A DNA stretch of 64,000 nt, taken from JBCBKP01 sp038521625 (lineage in GTDB: Bacteria; Planctomycetota; Phycisphaerae; Phycisphaerales; UBA1924). Below the pieces are notes generated by a model. That model did no database searches, had not been told where the DNA came from, and was given only the letters and a program-made list of their open reading frames with translations. Below, in pieces: positions 26,781 to 35,876 of the stretch. Location of the stretch: NCBI GenBank assembly GCA_038521625.1, contig JBCBKP010000015.1:13813-77812 (forward strand), in the 5' to 3' direction. Position numbers and translations under genes: made by a program. Every line of letters begins with the position of its first letter. Positions within the stretch are counted from its first letter, which is position 1.

Positions 26781-28313
26781 ATGCCCCGAAGTCTCGTGAT
26801 CGCGGCGGCCGCCGCGCTGGCCGGCCACGCCGGCGCCCAGAACCTGCTCGCGAACGACGGCTTCGAGACGCCGCTCAACTACAGCGGGGGCTCGACCGGG
26901 AACTGGCTCGCGTTCTTCGGCGGAGCGACGTTCCAGCAGGCCGAGATCGTCGATCCGACGAGCGGCGGGGTCCCGGCGGTGCCCCCGGCCGGGAACCGCG
27001 TGCTCCAGCTCGGCACGTTCGGCGATCCCAACACGTTCGTCGGGGTGGTCCAGACGGTGCCCGTCACCGAGGGCGACGAGTACGAGCTCAGCCTGCGGGC
27101 CCGCCGGGTCGTCCAGAACACGGTCAGCGTCGAGTACCGCGTCGAATGGCTCGACGCCGGCGGCGGGTTCGTGGGCGGCCAATTCGACCTCAATCAGAAC
27201 ATCACCGCGCAGCTCACGACCGCGTTCGAGCCATTCTCGCTCGTTGCCACGGCACCTCAGGGCGCTGTCGCCGCGAACGTCGTGATCGCGACGCAGAGCT
27301 TCGCGGGCAGCTCGCCCTTCGAGGGGTTCTTCCAGTTCGACGCCGTCGAGTTCGGGTCGACCGCGGTCGTTGTCCCGCCGCCGGCGGGGAGCGTCATCCT
27401 GGTCGATGAGTTCGACGGCGGGGCGCTGAACACCTCGCTGTGGTTCCAGCCCACGGGTGGGGGCACGTTCCTCGGACGCACACAGATGCGTCCGCCGCCG
27501 CCGCAGGCGCCCGCGCTCGAGGTCTCGAACGGCACGCTCAAGCTCGTCCTCGACACGTTCAACCCGACCGGCGTCGGCACATTCTGGGGCTCCGAGATCC
27601 GCACGCTCGAGGTCTACGAGCTCGAGGAGGGCCTGATCTTCGAGACGCGTTCCAGGCTGCTCCCCGGCACGTCCGGGGGTATCCTCGGTTCGCTCTTCAT
27701 GTACACCACCGATCAGCAGGTCCGAGACGAGATCGACTTCGAGATCCTGTCGAACGACATCGGCTTCTCGCCGACCAGCCGCGTTCTCACCAACGTCTTC
27801 GTCGATGACGACTTCTCCCAGCCCGGTGCGAGCTCGTTCCGATCCGTGCCCAACCTCGACATCACACAGTTCAACGATTACCGCATCGAGTGGTACCCCG
27901 ACCGGATCGATTGGTACATCAACGACGCGCTAGTGCGCCGGGACACGGTCAACGTCCCCGACGGGGTCGTGCCGGGGACCGTCTTCGATCCCACACGCAT
28001 CCACCTGAACACCTGGGCGCCCGACCAGTTCTTCTCGGTCGCGTTCAACGCCGCCCTCCAGCCCGCGGCCAGCCAGGGCCAGAACCAGCGGTTCACCTAC
28101 GAGGTCGACCGCGTCGAGATCCGACGAGCCATCGGCCCCTGCAACGCGGCGGACATCATCGAGCCCTTCGGCACGCTCGACGCGCTCGACCTGAGCGGGG
28201 CCGTGAACGCCGTGAACGCCGGATTCCCGGAAGCAGACTTCGACGCCAGCGGCACGATCGACATCTTCGATCTGTTCTTCTACCTGGACCTCTTCGAGTC
28301 CGGGTGCCCCTGA
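26781..28313 (+). CDS. Secreted GH16 glucanase with N-terminal CBM-like module and dockerin-like end
   Basis: 510 residues from ATG 26781, which follows GAGGAG and gives a signal peptide ending GHAGA. The N-terminal module (about 21-191) is CBM4/9-like and nearly repeats the free-standing surface protein encoded at 36716. The GH16 domain (about 205-450) has EIDFE at 317-321 with catalytic glutamates 317 and 321; DEIDFEIL is closer to licheninase-type than to GELDIME laminarinase-type. A C-terminal dockerin-like region (PFGTLDALDLSGAVNAVN, then DFDASGTIDIFDLFFYLD) follows. It probably cuts beta-glucan outside the cell. Confidence 0.9.
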   Translation: MPRSLVIAAAAALAGHAGAQNLLANDGFETPLNYSGGSTGNWLAFFGGATFQQAEIVDPTSGGVPAVPPAGNRVLQLGTFGDPNTFVGVVQTVPVTEGDEYELSLRARRVVQNTVSVEYRVEWLDAGGGFVGGQFDLNQNITAQLTTAFEPFSLVATAPQGAVAANVVIATQSFAGSSPFEGFFQFDAVEFGSTAVVVPPPAGSVILVDEFDGGALNTSLWFQPTGGGTFLGRTQMRPPPPQAPALEVSNGTLKLVLDTFNPTGVGTFWGSEIRTLEVYELEEGLIFETRSRLLPGTSGGILGSLFMYTTDQQVRDEIDFEILSNDIGFSPTSRVLTNVFVDDDFSQPGASSFRSVPNLDITQFNDYRIEWYPDRIDWYINDALVRRDTVNVPDGVVPGTVFDPTRIHLNTWAPDQFFSVAFNAALQPAASQGQNQRFTYEVDRVEIRRAIGPCNAADIIEPFGTLDALDLSGAVNAVNAGFPEADFDASGTIDIFDLFFYLDLFESGCP

Positions 28314-28343
28314 GCGTCCGATCCTCCGGCCGGCTCGCGGCGA

Positions 28344-28359
28344 CGGGACAGTTCCGGTA
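28344..28359 (-). promoter_or_regulatory. Candidate LacI-type operator upstream of the sugar-binding protein gene
   Basis: On the minus strand TACCGGAACTGTCCCG matches TACCGTAACTGTTTCC at 12 of 16 positions. It lies 51 bp before the start of the sugar-binding protein gene, in inverted orientation. Confidence 0.55.
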
Positions 28360-28410
28360 GGCTGTCACAGGGCGATGGCGTCTTGTCACCGCCCGCCGGA
28401 GGCTCACGGA

Positions 28411-29478
28411 ATGCGTCTGAACAATCGGGGGAGCGCCGCCACCCGCGCCGTCGTCTGGACTCTCGTTCTCATCGTCGCCGCAGCCGGCGTGACCGCTTTC
28501 AGCGTACTGCGCGGACGCGAGGGGCCGGTCCAGGCCGTCCTGGTCACGGCCGACGATGATGTCTACTGGGAGCGTCTCGTCGACGGGGCGGAGGCCGCGG
28601 CCGCGCTCTACGACGTGGATCTCACTGTCCTCGAGAACAACGGCTCGATCGATCGCCAGAACGAGCTGCTGCGTCAGGCCGAGTCGGGCCGCTATTCGGC
28701 GATCGCCGTCAGTCCGGTCGATGCCAACCGGCAGGCGACGCTGCTCCGCAGCATCGGACGGAGTTCGTCGCTCGTCACCGTCGACTCCGACTGCGACGTC
28801 TCGGGGCGGATCTGCTTCGTCGGGGCGGACAACTACGCCGCCGGGCGAGCTTCCGGACGCATGATCAAGCAAGCCCTCCCGGACGGAGCCCGCGTGCTGA
28901 TCGTCATGGGGCCGATCGAGAAGGCCAACGGCGAGCGTCGCCGCCAGGGGATCATCGACGAGCTCCTCGATCGCTCCGACGGCCCAGGCCGCCCGACCGA
29001 GCCGATCGGCGAGGTCCATCAGAACGGCGACTTCGCGGTGGTCGCGACGGCGATCGATCCGATCGACCCGGACATGGCGACGGCCAACGTCCGGGCCGTG
29101 CTCGAGGCGGACCCGCGCGTGAACTGCGTCGTCGGGCTGTTCGCCTACAGCGCACCCGCGGCCCTCGCCGCCGTGGAGCAGATGGGGCGCCTCGACCGGG
29201 TGACCGTCGTCGGATTCGACGACAACGAGGCGACCCTCGCGGCGATCGCCGAGGGCAAGATCTACGGCACCATCGCCCAGGACCAGTTCAGCTACGGCTT
29301 CGCCTCGGTCCGGCTGCTCGCCGACGCGGCCCGCGGCGTCGAGGAGTACTCGATCCCGGTGACCGAGGAGCTGCACTTCGACCCCGTCGCCGTCACCGAG
29401 GAGAACCTCTCGACGTACCGCGGCACGCTCCGCGGCACGAGCGGGATGGTCGCCCCGCCGCTCGACGACGAGGGCTGA
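28411..29478 (+). CDS. Periplasmic sugar-binding protein, ribose-binding type, orphan
   Basis: 355 residues with one N-terminal membrane or signal segment (VVWTLVLIVAAAGVTAF). The domain is the periplasmic-binding protein 1 fold (Peripla_BP_4): VTADDDVYWERLVDGAEAAA, SVDANRQATLLRS, VGADNYAAGRASGRMI, and VVGFDDNEATLAAIAEGKIYGTIAQDQ. Normally this partners an ABC permease and ATPase, but none is beside it. It has no helix-turn-helix. The candidate operator upstream ties it to the GH16/GH3 locus, suggesting it binds glucose or a small glucan or senses it. ATG 28411 follows GGAGG at a slightly long spacing; a start at 28375 is possible. Confidence 0.86.
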   Translation: MRLNNRGSAATRAVVWTLVLIVAAAGVTAFSVLRGREGPVQAVLVTADDDVYWERLVDGAEAAAALYDVDLTVLENNGSIDRQNELLRQAESGRYSAIAVSPVDANRQATLLRSIGRSSSLVTVDSDCDVSGRICFVGADNYAAGRASGRMIKQALPDGARVLIVMGPIEKANGERRRQGIIDELLDRSDGPGRPTEPIGEVHQNGDFAVVATAIDPIDPDMATANVRAVLEADPRVNCVVGLFAYSAPAALAAVEQMGRLDRVTVVGFDDNEATLAAIAEGKIYGTIAQDQFSYGFASVRLLADAARGVEEYSIPVTEELHFDPVAVTEENLSTYRGTLRGTSGMVAPPLDDEG

Positions 29479-29511
29479 GTCCCCGAGGCGTTCGACCGGT
29501 CCACGCTCTTG

Positions 29512-29595
29512 CGCCCAGCGGCGTGGCTCGATCCGCTGTCGCCGAACGGCGTGGCTCAATCCCCTCACGCCCAGCGGCGTGACTCAATCGAGCAC
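29512..29595. repeat. Three tandem 28-bp repeats between convergent genes
   Basis: Units begin at 29512, 29540 and 29568. Each opens CGCC(C/G)A(G/A)CGGCGTG(G/A)CTC(G/A)AT. The third unit includes the stop codon of the GH3 gene. They differ at a few positions each. GCC..CGGC within each unit can form a small stem. Confidence 0.8.
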
Positions 29596-31875
29596 GATCG
29601 TCTCGGTGAGCCCGCCGACCGAGATCACGAACTCGCCCGGCTCGAAGACCGCGTTGCCGTCGCGGTCGACCGTCATGAACGCGTCGCGCGGCAGCACGAA
29701 GCCGACGCGATCAGACGCGCCGGCCGCGATCTCCGTTCGCTCGAAGGCCTTGAGCCGCTTGACGCGGGGCGTGACCGAGGACACCGCGTCGGTCACATAG
29801 ACCTGCACGACCTCGGCCGCGTCTCTGTCGCCCGAGTTGCGGACGCTCACGGTGACGTTCACGCCGCCGCCCGCGAGCTCGCGCACGCGCAGGCCGGAGT
29901 ATCCGATCTCGGAGTAGCCGATGCCGAAGCCGAACTGGAAGAGCGGGTCGTACCCGTTGGGCGTCGAGCTGTCGGCGCCGACCCGCTCGCTGTGCTTGTG
30001 GTCGTAGGTCAGCAGCGCGTTGGGATGCCGGGGGTAACTGAACGGCAGGCGCCCGCTCGGGTTCACGTCCCCGGCGAGGATCTCCGCCAGCGCCGTGCCT
30101 CCGTGCGGGCCCGCGTGCCCGAGCCAGAGGATCGAGTCCAGGTCTGACTCGAACTCGCTCAGAATCCGTGGTCGGTTGGTGACCAGGCTCAGGATGACCG
30201 GTTTGCCGGTCGCGGCGAGCGCCTGCGCCAGCTCGACCTGGGGCGCCGACATCATCAGGCTGCCGAAGTCGCCGGGCTTCTCGACCGCGGGCAACTCGCC
30301 GAGGCAGAGCAGCACCACGTCAACGCCGCGTGCCGCGCGGACCGCGGCATCGATGTCGATCGCCTCCTCGTACTCGACACCCGGAACGTGGACGACGTTG
30401 CCCGAGCCGAACCGCTCACGCACCGCGTCAAGGACCGTGTCCGACGGCGGGTATAGGCGCTCGTCGGTCCCCTGCCATGAATAGCTCCACGACCCGTGCA
30501 GCGCCACCTTGCTGTCCGACGTGGGGCCGGTGACGAGGATCCGAGTCCCGTCGCCAAGCGGCAGCGAGCCGCCGTTGCGGAGCAGCGTGATGCCCTGGCG
30601 GGCGGCTTCCAGGCTTGCCGCGTTCGACGCGGTGGACCCGATCTCGGCCCGATCCCGGCGAGACGGGATCTGCGACTCGAACAGGCCGAGTTCTTCCTTG
30701 AGCGACAGGATGCGCCGGACGGACTCGTCGATCCGAGACTCGCGGATCCGCCCCTCCTCGACGAGCTCGACCAGCAGGTCGGCGAAGCTCGTCGTGAGCG
30801 GCGTCATCGCCACGTCGATGCCGGCGGTGACCGCGAGGTAGGTCGCCTCTTTCTCGTTCGGTGCCACCTTGTGGTAGTTCACGAGCTTGTCGATGTCGGC
30901 CCAGTCCGTGACGACGACGCCCTCGAAGCCCATGTCGTCGCGCAGCAGTTCGGTCAGGATGCGGGGGTCGGCGTGCACCGGCACGCCGTTGACCTCGCCG
31001 GAGTTCACCATGACCGTGCGCACGCCGACGTCGAACGCCATCTCGAATGGCGGGATGAAGATCTCGGCCATCTCCGAGTCGCTGATGTACGCGGGCGTCC
31101 GGTCGCGACCGGTGCGCGGCACCGAGTAGCCCAGGAAGTGCTTGCCGGTCGCGGCGACCGCGGTGGGGGCGCTCAGGTCGTCGCCCTGCATCCCCTCGAT
31201 CGTCGCCGCGGCCAGCACGCCGGCGAGGTACGGGTCCTCGCCGAACGTCTCGAACGTGCGCGACCACGTCGGCATCCGCGCGATGTCGCAGACCGGCGCG
31301 AAGTTCCAGGTCAGCCCGACCGAGCGGGTCTCCGCGGCGGTGATCTCGCCGGCCGTGCGCGCCAGCTCGGGGTTCCAGGTCGCCGCGAGCGTGAGGTTGT
31401 GCGGGAAGATCGTGGCGCCGTTGACGTAGTTGGCGCCGTGCACCGAGTCGATGCCGTAGATCAGCGGGATCCCCAGGCGGGTCTCCTCGGTCGCGAGCTG
31501 CTGCAGCGTCCCGACGATCTCACGCCAGTACGCGGGGTCGAACGCGACGTCGTAGTTATTCAGGATCGAGCCGGTGCCGTACTCGACGATGAGCCGGCGG
31601 GCCTCGGCCTCGTTGAGCTGGTGCTCCTGATCGGCCAGGCCGGGCTGCGAGCTGACCGTCTGCAGCGTGAGCTGCATCATCTGCCCGACCTTCTCCTCGA
31701 GCGTCATCTCGGAGAGCAGACGCTCGACGCGGTCGCGCCCGGCCCGGTCGATCTCGGCGCCGCCCCGCCCGCCGTGCGCGGCGGTCTGGCAGCCGACCGT
31801 GCCGGCGAGGGCAAGAAGTGTCCCCGCGGCGCTCGCCGCGGCCCAATGACGACGCGTGGTCCCGCGCTCGAGCAT
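29584..31875 (-). CDS. GH3 beta-glucosidase lipoprotein
   Basis: 763 residues with a lipoprotein signal (LALAGTVGC, Cys29). The GH3 N-terminal barrel contains LLSEMTLEEKVGQM, ATGKHFLGY and the catalytic nucleophile Asp324 in GVVVTDWADID. The C-terminal alpha/beta sandwich starts near 430 and a fibronectin-type domain ends the protein. It resembles BglX-like exo-beta-glucosidases that cut glucose from oligo-glucosides produced by the GH16 enzymes. It follows the prepilin-like gene by 36 bp on the same strand, so the two probably share the promoter near 32950. Confidence 0.94.
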   Translation of the reverse strand: MLERGTTRRHWAAASAAGTLLALAGTVGCQTAAHGGRGGAEIDRAGRDRVERLLSEMTLEEKVGQMMQLTLQTVSSQPGLADQEHQLNEAEARRLIVEYGTGSILNNYDVAFDPAYWREIVGTLQQLATEETRLGIPLIYGIDSVHGANYVNGATIFPHNLTLAATWNPELARTAGEITAAETRSVGLTWNFAPVCDIARMPTWSRTFETFGEDPYLAGVLAAATIEGMQGDDLSAPTAVAATGKHFLGYSVPRTGRDRTPAYISDSEMAEIFIPPFEMAFDVGVRTVMVNSGEVNGVPVHADPRILTELLRDDMGFEGVVVTDWADIDKLVNYHKVAPNEKEATYLAVTAGIDVAMTPLTTSFADLLVELVEEGRIRESRIDESVRRILSLKEELGLFESQIPSRRDRAEIGSTASNAASLEAARQGITLLRNGGSLPLGDGTRILVTGPTSDSKVALHGSWSYSWQGTDERLYPPSDTVLDAVRERFGSGNVVHVPGVEYEEAIDIDAAVRAARGVDVVLLCLGELPAVEKPGDFGSLMMSAPQVELAQALAATGKPVILSLVTNRPRILSEFESDLDSILWLGHAGPHGGTALAEILAGDVNPSGRLPFSYPRHPNALLTYDHKHSERVGADSSTPNGYDPLFQFGFGIGYSEIGYSGLRVRELAGGGVNVTVSVRNSGDRDAAEVVQVYVTDAVSSVTPRVKRLKAFERTEIAAGASDRVGFVLPRDAFMTVDRDGNAVFEPGEFVISVGGLTETIVLD

Positions 31876-31911
31876 GTCAGGTCTCCGGATGTGCGTGTTC
31901 TGGTCCCGCGA

Positions 31912-32910
31912 TCAGCGGTACGAGCGATGCTGATTGAGGAAGCCGTAGAGTTCGCCGTTGTTGAGTCTCTGGACCGCCCCGGTTCCGCCGGCCGATTGCG
32001 CGCCGAAGAACTGGAACCAGGCCGTTCCCCCGCCTTCGACGAGGTAGTAGTACCAGTCCTTGTAGCTGGAATCGACATTGGTTCCGGTCATCTCGGGCTC
32101 GTCGGATAGCTCGCCCTGGTTCGGCCTAAGAGAGGTCACGGTGCCATCGGCGTTGGCGATGTGTCCCGCACCGCTGTGGCGCGCCGTGAGCTGGTCCTCA
32201 CCGGCCCACTCGGCGTCCTGAAAGCTGCCATCCGAAGGGAGCGCCGGTGGCGAGAACTCGTTCGTCTGGCTCTTGTCATAGGCGTTGAAGAGCCGGTTGT
32301 GCTCCTCCACGAACACCGGAATACCGCGGTAGATCGTCAGTGTTTCTTCCCACTCGTTCTGACCACGCCCCGCGAGCAGGAAGCTCGGAGCCTGCTCTCT
32401 GAACCCATTTACCGTGCGGTCGATGTACGCGATCTTGTTGTCCGTATCGAGCCGAGCACCCTGCACGCCACGCATCAGGCTGTAGTCCGAGTCCAGATCG
32501 ATGTCTGGGAGGTTGAAATAGAGATTCCGGACGTCGGTTCCGTAGACGCTCTGGCGGCGGTTCTTGGGGCAGCCCAGCACGGAGCTGGCGTTCTCGATGT
32601 ACTGCGCGATCGCGCCCGGCCGCCAATCCTCCTTCGGGACGGCGTCCGGATCGCCGACCGGCCAGCCGTTCGGGGTGTTCTCGACCCGCTTGAGCCAGGT
32701 CCGGCGATCCCAGATGAACTCGCGGTTGTCGTTGGCGTAGACATTGGTCGCCAGCCCGAGCTGACGCAAGTTGGAGAGGCATGCCACCGTCCGCCCGCTC
32801 TCCCGGGCCTGCCCCAGGGCGGGCACCAGGATCCCGATCAGCAGCGCGATGATCGCGATCACCACGAGGAGCTCGATCAAGGTAAACCCGCCGCGGCGAT
32901 CTGATGACAT
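31912..32910 (-). CDS. Prepilin-type N-terminal cleavage/methylation protein
   Basis: 332 residues. ATG 32910 gives a short leader followed by GGFTLIELLVVIAIIALLIGILVPALGQ, the type IV prepilin signal (cleavage after Gly8, then the membrane helix). GQARESGRTVACLSNLRQLGLATNVYANDN is typical of the many planctomycetal pseudopilins (H-X9-DG and DUF1559-like groups). The large C-terminal domain is not recognised. A GGAG site lies nine bases upstream. It is the first gene of a pair with GH3, so the pilin-like protein is linked to glucan use. Confidence 0.9.
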   Translation of the reverse strand: MSSDRRGGFTLIELLVVIAIIALLIGILVPALGQARESGRTVACLSNLRQLGLATNVYANDNREFIWDRRTWLKRVENTPNGWPVGDPDAVPKEDWRPGAIAQYIENASSVLGCPKNRRQSVYGTDVRNLYFNLPDIDLDSDYSLMRGVQGARLDTDNKIAYIDRTVNGFREQAPSFLLAGRGQNEWEETLTIYRGIPVFVEEHNRLFNAYDKSQTNEFSPPALPSDGSFQDAEWAGEDQLTARHSGAGHIANADGTVTSLRPNQGELSDEPEMTGTNVDSSYKDWYYYLVEGGGTAWFQFFGAQSAGGTGAVQRLNNGELYGFLNQHRSYR

Positions 32911-32947
32911 GCAACACACTCCTTGCTTTCCACTGGGCCTCACCCAG

Positions 32948-32963
32948 GTATACGGTTACAGTA
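32948..32963 (-). promoter_or_regulatory. Candidate LacI-type operator facing prepilin-GH3
   Basis: On the minus strand TACTGTAACCGTATAC matches TACCGTAACTGTTTCC at 12 of 16 positions. It is inverted relative to, and overlaps by two bases, the copy at 32962-32977. It lies 37 bp before the prepilin start. Confidence 0.55.
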
Positions 32964-32977
32964 CCGTAACTGTTTCC
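32962..32977 (+). promoter_or_regulatory. Candidate LacI-type operator facing the GH16 laminarinase
   Basis: TACCGTAACTGTTTCC, the best copy of the repeated motif. It lies 127 bp before the laminarinase start in a divergent promoter region shared with prepilin-GH3. The combined segment also contains the palindromic core GTTACAGTACCGTAAC. Confidence 0.6.
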
Positions 32978-33104
32978 GGCTGACAACGCGCCGCGTTGCA
33001 GCCACGATCCGGCCGGCCGCGAATCCGTCCCCGGGATCGGCCGCCCGGCCGTGTCGCCGACAGTCCAGCCGCGTGGTGATCGCACCCTCAAGAAGGTCCG
33101 TTTG

Positions 33105-34592
33105 ATGTATCAGCACAAGACCCTCCTCGCCGCAGTCGCCATCCTCTCGGGCCCCGTGGCCGCGCAGGACTACGAGCTCGTCTGGTCGAACGAGTTCAAC
33201 GGCACGACCGAGGAGGCCCTCCAGGACTGGTCCTTCCAGACCGGCAACGGCTGCAACATCGGCCTCTGCGGCTGGGGCAACAACGAGCGGCAGAACTACA
33301 CCAGCCAGACCGGCCCGAGCGGAAACCTCTATACGGACAACGGCGACCTGGTCTTCGTGGCCCGCCGGACCCAGAGCGGCGGCTACACCTCGGCCCGGAT
33401 CCGCACGATCGGCAAGCAGGAGTTCCTCTACGGCCGTTTCGAGGCCCGGGCCAGAATCCCCAGCACCCCGGGCGTCTGGCCCGCGATCTGGATGCTGCCC
33501 CAGAACGCCCCGGGCAGCAATCAGGCCCTGTACGGCACCTGGCCGAAGAGCGGCGAGCTGGACATCATGGAGTCGGCCGACTTCGCAGACAAGATCCAGG
33601 GCACGGCCCACTTCGGCTTTACGTTCCCGGGCGTCGTCCGCAGCGGCGGGCAGGTCCTGGGCGACTTCGACGACGGCTACCACGTCTTCGCGATGGAGTG
33701 GGATCCGGACAGCGTCCGGTGGTTCCTGGACGGCGTCCAGTACCACGAGATGACCAGCGCGCAGTGGTTCAGCGAGAGCGCCCCGGGCAACAGCCGGGCG
33801 CCCTTCGACCAGCCGTTCTACCTGCTGATGAACATCGCCGTCGGCGGCAACTTCCCCGAGCTGAGCCCCGACTTTGGCACGTGGCCGCAGGAGATGCGTG
33901 TGGACTACGTCCGGGTCTACCAGCGCAACCAGCGCGGCTTCGGCGGCGTCTCCGGGGCGATCCCGGGCCGGATCGAGGCGGAGGCGTACGACCTCGGCGG
34001 CGCGGGCGTCGCGTACGAGGACAGCGATCCGACGAACAACGGCGGGGCGTTCCGGCCCGACGAGGGCGTGGACATCCAGGCCATCGGCGGCGGGGGCTTC
34101 AACGTCGGCTGGATCGAGCCGGGCGAGTGGATCGAGTACACGGTCAACATCTCGAGCCCGGGCACCTACCGCGTGACCTCGCGGGTCGCGTCCGACTCCG
34201 GCGGCGGCTCGTTCCGCCTCGAGTTCGACGGTGTCGATCGGACCGGCGACATCCTCGCGCCGGACACCGGCGGGTGGCAGACCTGGACGCAGGTCGCCAG
34301 CGACCACGCGCTCCCCGGCGGCCTCCACGTCATGCGTTTCCAGAATACCTCGGACCAGGGCGAGGGCTTCAACATCGACTGGATCGACTTCGAACTGCTC
34401 GCGGTCGACTGCGGCGCCGACGTGAACTCGGACGGCGTCAGCGACGGGCAGGACTTCGACGCGTTCCTGCAAATCTGGTCCCTCGGATGCGTTACGACGC
34501 CCTGCTCGGCGGATCTCGACGACGACGACCAGGCGACCGTCTTCGATCTGATGATTTTCTTGGACGCGCTCGACGGCAATTGCCCATCTTGA
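33105..34592 (+). CDS. Secreted GH16 laminarinase with CBM6 and dockerin-like end
   Basis: 495 residues with a signal peptide (LLAAVAILSGPVAAQ). The GH16 domain (about 22-273) shows the laminarinase signature GELDIME with catalytic Glu151 and Glu156, GVWPAIWMLP, and WPQEMRVDYVRVYQ. A CBM6 module (about 288-430) starts RIEAEAYDLGGAG and contains GWIEPGEWIEYTVNI. The last 60 residues hold two dockerin-like calcium loops (DVNSDGVSDGQD and DLDDDDQATVFD) bounded by cysteines. It should cut beta-1,3-glucan (laminarin) outside the cell. ATG 33105 follows GAAGG. Confidence 0.95.
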   Translation: MYQHKTLLAAVAILSGPVAAQDYELVWSNEFNGTTEEALQDWSFQTGNGCNIGLCGWGNNERQNYTSQTGPSGNLYTDNGDLVFVARRTQSGGYTSARIRTIGKQEFLYGRFEARARIPSTPGVWPAIWMLPQNAPGSNQALYGTWPKSGELDIMESADFADKIQGTAHFGFTFPGVVRSGGQVLGDFDDGYHVFAMEWDPDSVRWFLDGVQYHEMTSAQWFSESAPGNSRAPFDQPFYLLMNIAVGGNFPELSPDFGTWPQEMRVDYVRVYQRNQRGFGGVSGAIPGRIEAEAYDLGGAGVAYEDSDPTNNGGAFRPDEGVDIQAIGGGGFNVGWIEPGEWIEYTVNISSPGTYRVTSRVASDSGGGSFRLEFDGVDRTGDILAPDTGGWQTWTQVASDHALPGGLHVMRFQNTSDQGEGFNIDWIDFELLAVDCGADVNSDGVSDGQDFDAFLQIWSLGCVTTPCSADLDDDDQATVFDLMIFLDALDGNCPS

Positions 34593-34665
34593 CAAGGGCT
34601 TGCGCGGATCGCGAGAAATCTTGAGCTGACGGCGGAAATGCGCTTCTCCGGCGCAGAAACGCTGA

Positions 34666-34681
34666 TACCTTAACTGTTCCA
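34666..34681 (+). promoter_or_regulatory. Candidate LacI-type operator upstream of the secreted protein gene at 34793
   Basis: TACCTTAACTGTTCCA matches TACCGTAACTGTTTCC at 13 of 16 positions, 111 bp before the next gene. Confidence 0.55.
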
Positions 34682-34792
34682 GAGGAACCGCTTTCATGCG
34701 GGTTCTCTTTGTTCGGAGTGTGATCAGGGGTTCTCGGTACGGCGGTCGCGGTCGCGTCCGGCCGCCCGGGTTCACAAGGAGATGTGCAGAAC

Positions 34793-35845
34793 ATGGGACG
34801 CATGAAGACGATCGCCGCCGTCGCGGCGCTGCTCGCCGCGGGCACGGCCAACGCCCAGAACCTTCTCGTCAACGGCGATCTGGAGACCGCCGGCTTCCCG
34901 TCGGCCAGCGTGCCGTTCGCCAACTGGGACACGTTCACCTCCCCGGCGTTCCCGCTGATCGACCCGGCGTCGATGGACGGCCCGAGCGACGGCACCCGCG
35001 TTGGCTTCCTCGCGGCCATCAACGGCGGCCCGGGCGTTCAGGGCGACACCCTGATCCAGCAGATGGGCATCGCGGTCACCCCGGGCACCAACTACTTCGC
35101 CTCCGCCCGCGCGTTGAACCCCAGCACCGGCTACCTCGGTGACCCCAACACCGGTCCGCTGCGTCCGATCGGCGGCAGCCCGCTGCTCGGGCACGCCCCG
35201 CTGCTGATCGTTGATTTCTTCGACAGCGGCGGCCTGAACGTCGGGAGCGCTCAGACCGCCCTGGTCGCGCTCGATCCGGTGAACTTCGACAACCCGGGCC
35301 CCGAGTTCACGCCGCTCGACACGTACGTCGACGCCTCGTTCCCGATCACCGCGCCCGCGGGCGCCGCGACGGCCAACGTGACGCTCCTGCTCGTGACGTT
35401 CGGTTCGCCCGGCGGCGGCGTCATCATCGACGACATCTTCTTCGGCGAGAACGTCACGCAGCCGGCTGTCGCGGTCAACGCCCCGACCTTCACGCTCATC
35501 GGCACGCCGACGACCATCACCGGCAACGCGAGCGATCCCGACGGGTCGGTCACGGACGTCTCGCTCGCGATCGGCGCACTGGACCTCGGCTCGGTCGCGA
35601 TCGACGTGAACGGCGACTTCTCTCGGACGCTGACGCCCGCCGAGTCCGCCCAGCTGGTCGAGGGGCCGAACACGGTTACCGCGACGGCGACCGACAACGA
35701 CAACAACATGGTCTCCGCCGATGCGCCGACCACGGCCATCAACATCTTCGATCCGGACGAGGACGGCGCCCCGGTCACCGCCTTCGACATCCTCGCGATC
35801 CTGCAGGCGTACGACGCCGAGCAGGCCCGCCTGGCCAACCCGTAA
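34793..35845 (+). CDS. Secreted protein with galactose-binding-like and Ig-like parts
   Basis: 350 residues. AAGGAG at 34776 precedes three possible starts (GTG 34784, ATG 34793, ATG 34802); ATG 34793 has the best spacing. A signal peptide ends TANA. Residues about 20-220 start NLLVNGDLETAGF and resemble CBM-type beta-sandwiches that often carry sugar binding. A second part (about 225-315) is an Ig-like bacterial repeat (TITGNASDPDGSVTDVSLAI). It ends in a single half dockerin-like loop (DPDEDGAPVTAFDILAILQAYD). Function is not known, but the upstream operator motif puts it with the glucan genes. Confidence 0.78.
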   Translation: MGRMKTIAAVAALLAAGTANAQNLLVNGDLETAGFPSASVPFANWDTFTSPAFPLIDPASMDGPSDGTRVGFLAAINGGPGVQGDTLIQQMGIAVTPGTNYFASARALNPSTGYLGDPNTGPLRPIGGSPLLGHAPLLIVDFFDSGGLNVGSAQTALVALDPVNFDNPGPEFTPLDTYVDASFPITAPAGAATANVTLLLVTFGSPGGGVIIDDIFFGENVTQPAVAVNAPTFTLIGTPTTITGNASDPDGSVTDVSLAIGALDLGSVAIDVNGDFSRTLTPAESAQLVEGPNTVTATATDNDNNMVSADAPTTAINIFDPDEDGAPVTAFDILAILQAYDAEQARLANP

Positions 35846-35876
35846 TCGGACTACAGCCACTCAAAGGAGACTTCGC

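Noticed and set aside
29512..29595. The 28-bp repeats as a CRISPR array
   Set aside because: Units are directly adjacent with no spacers, differ from each other, and no cas gene is present.
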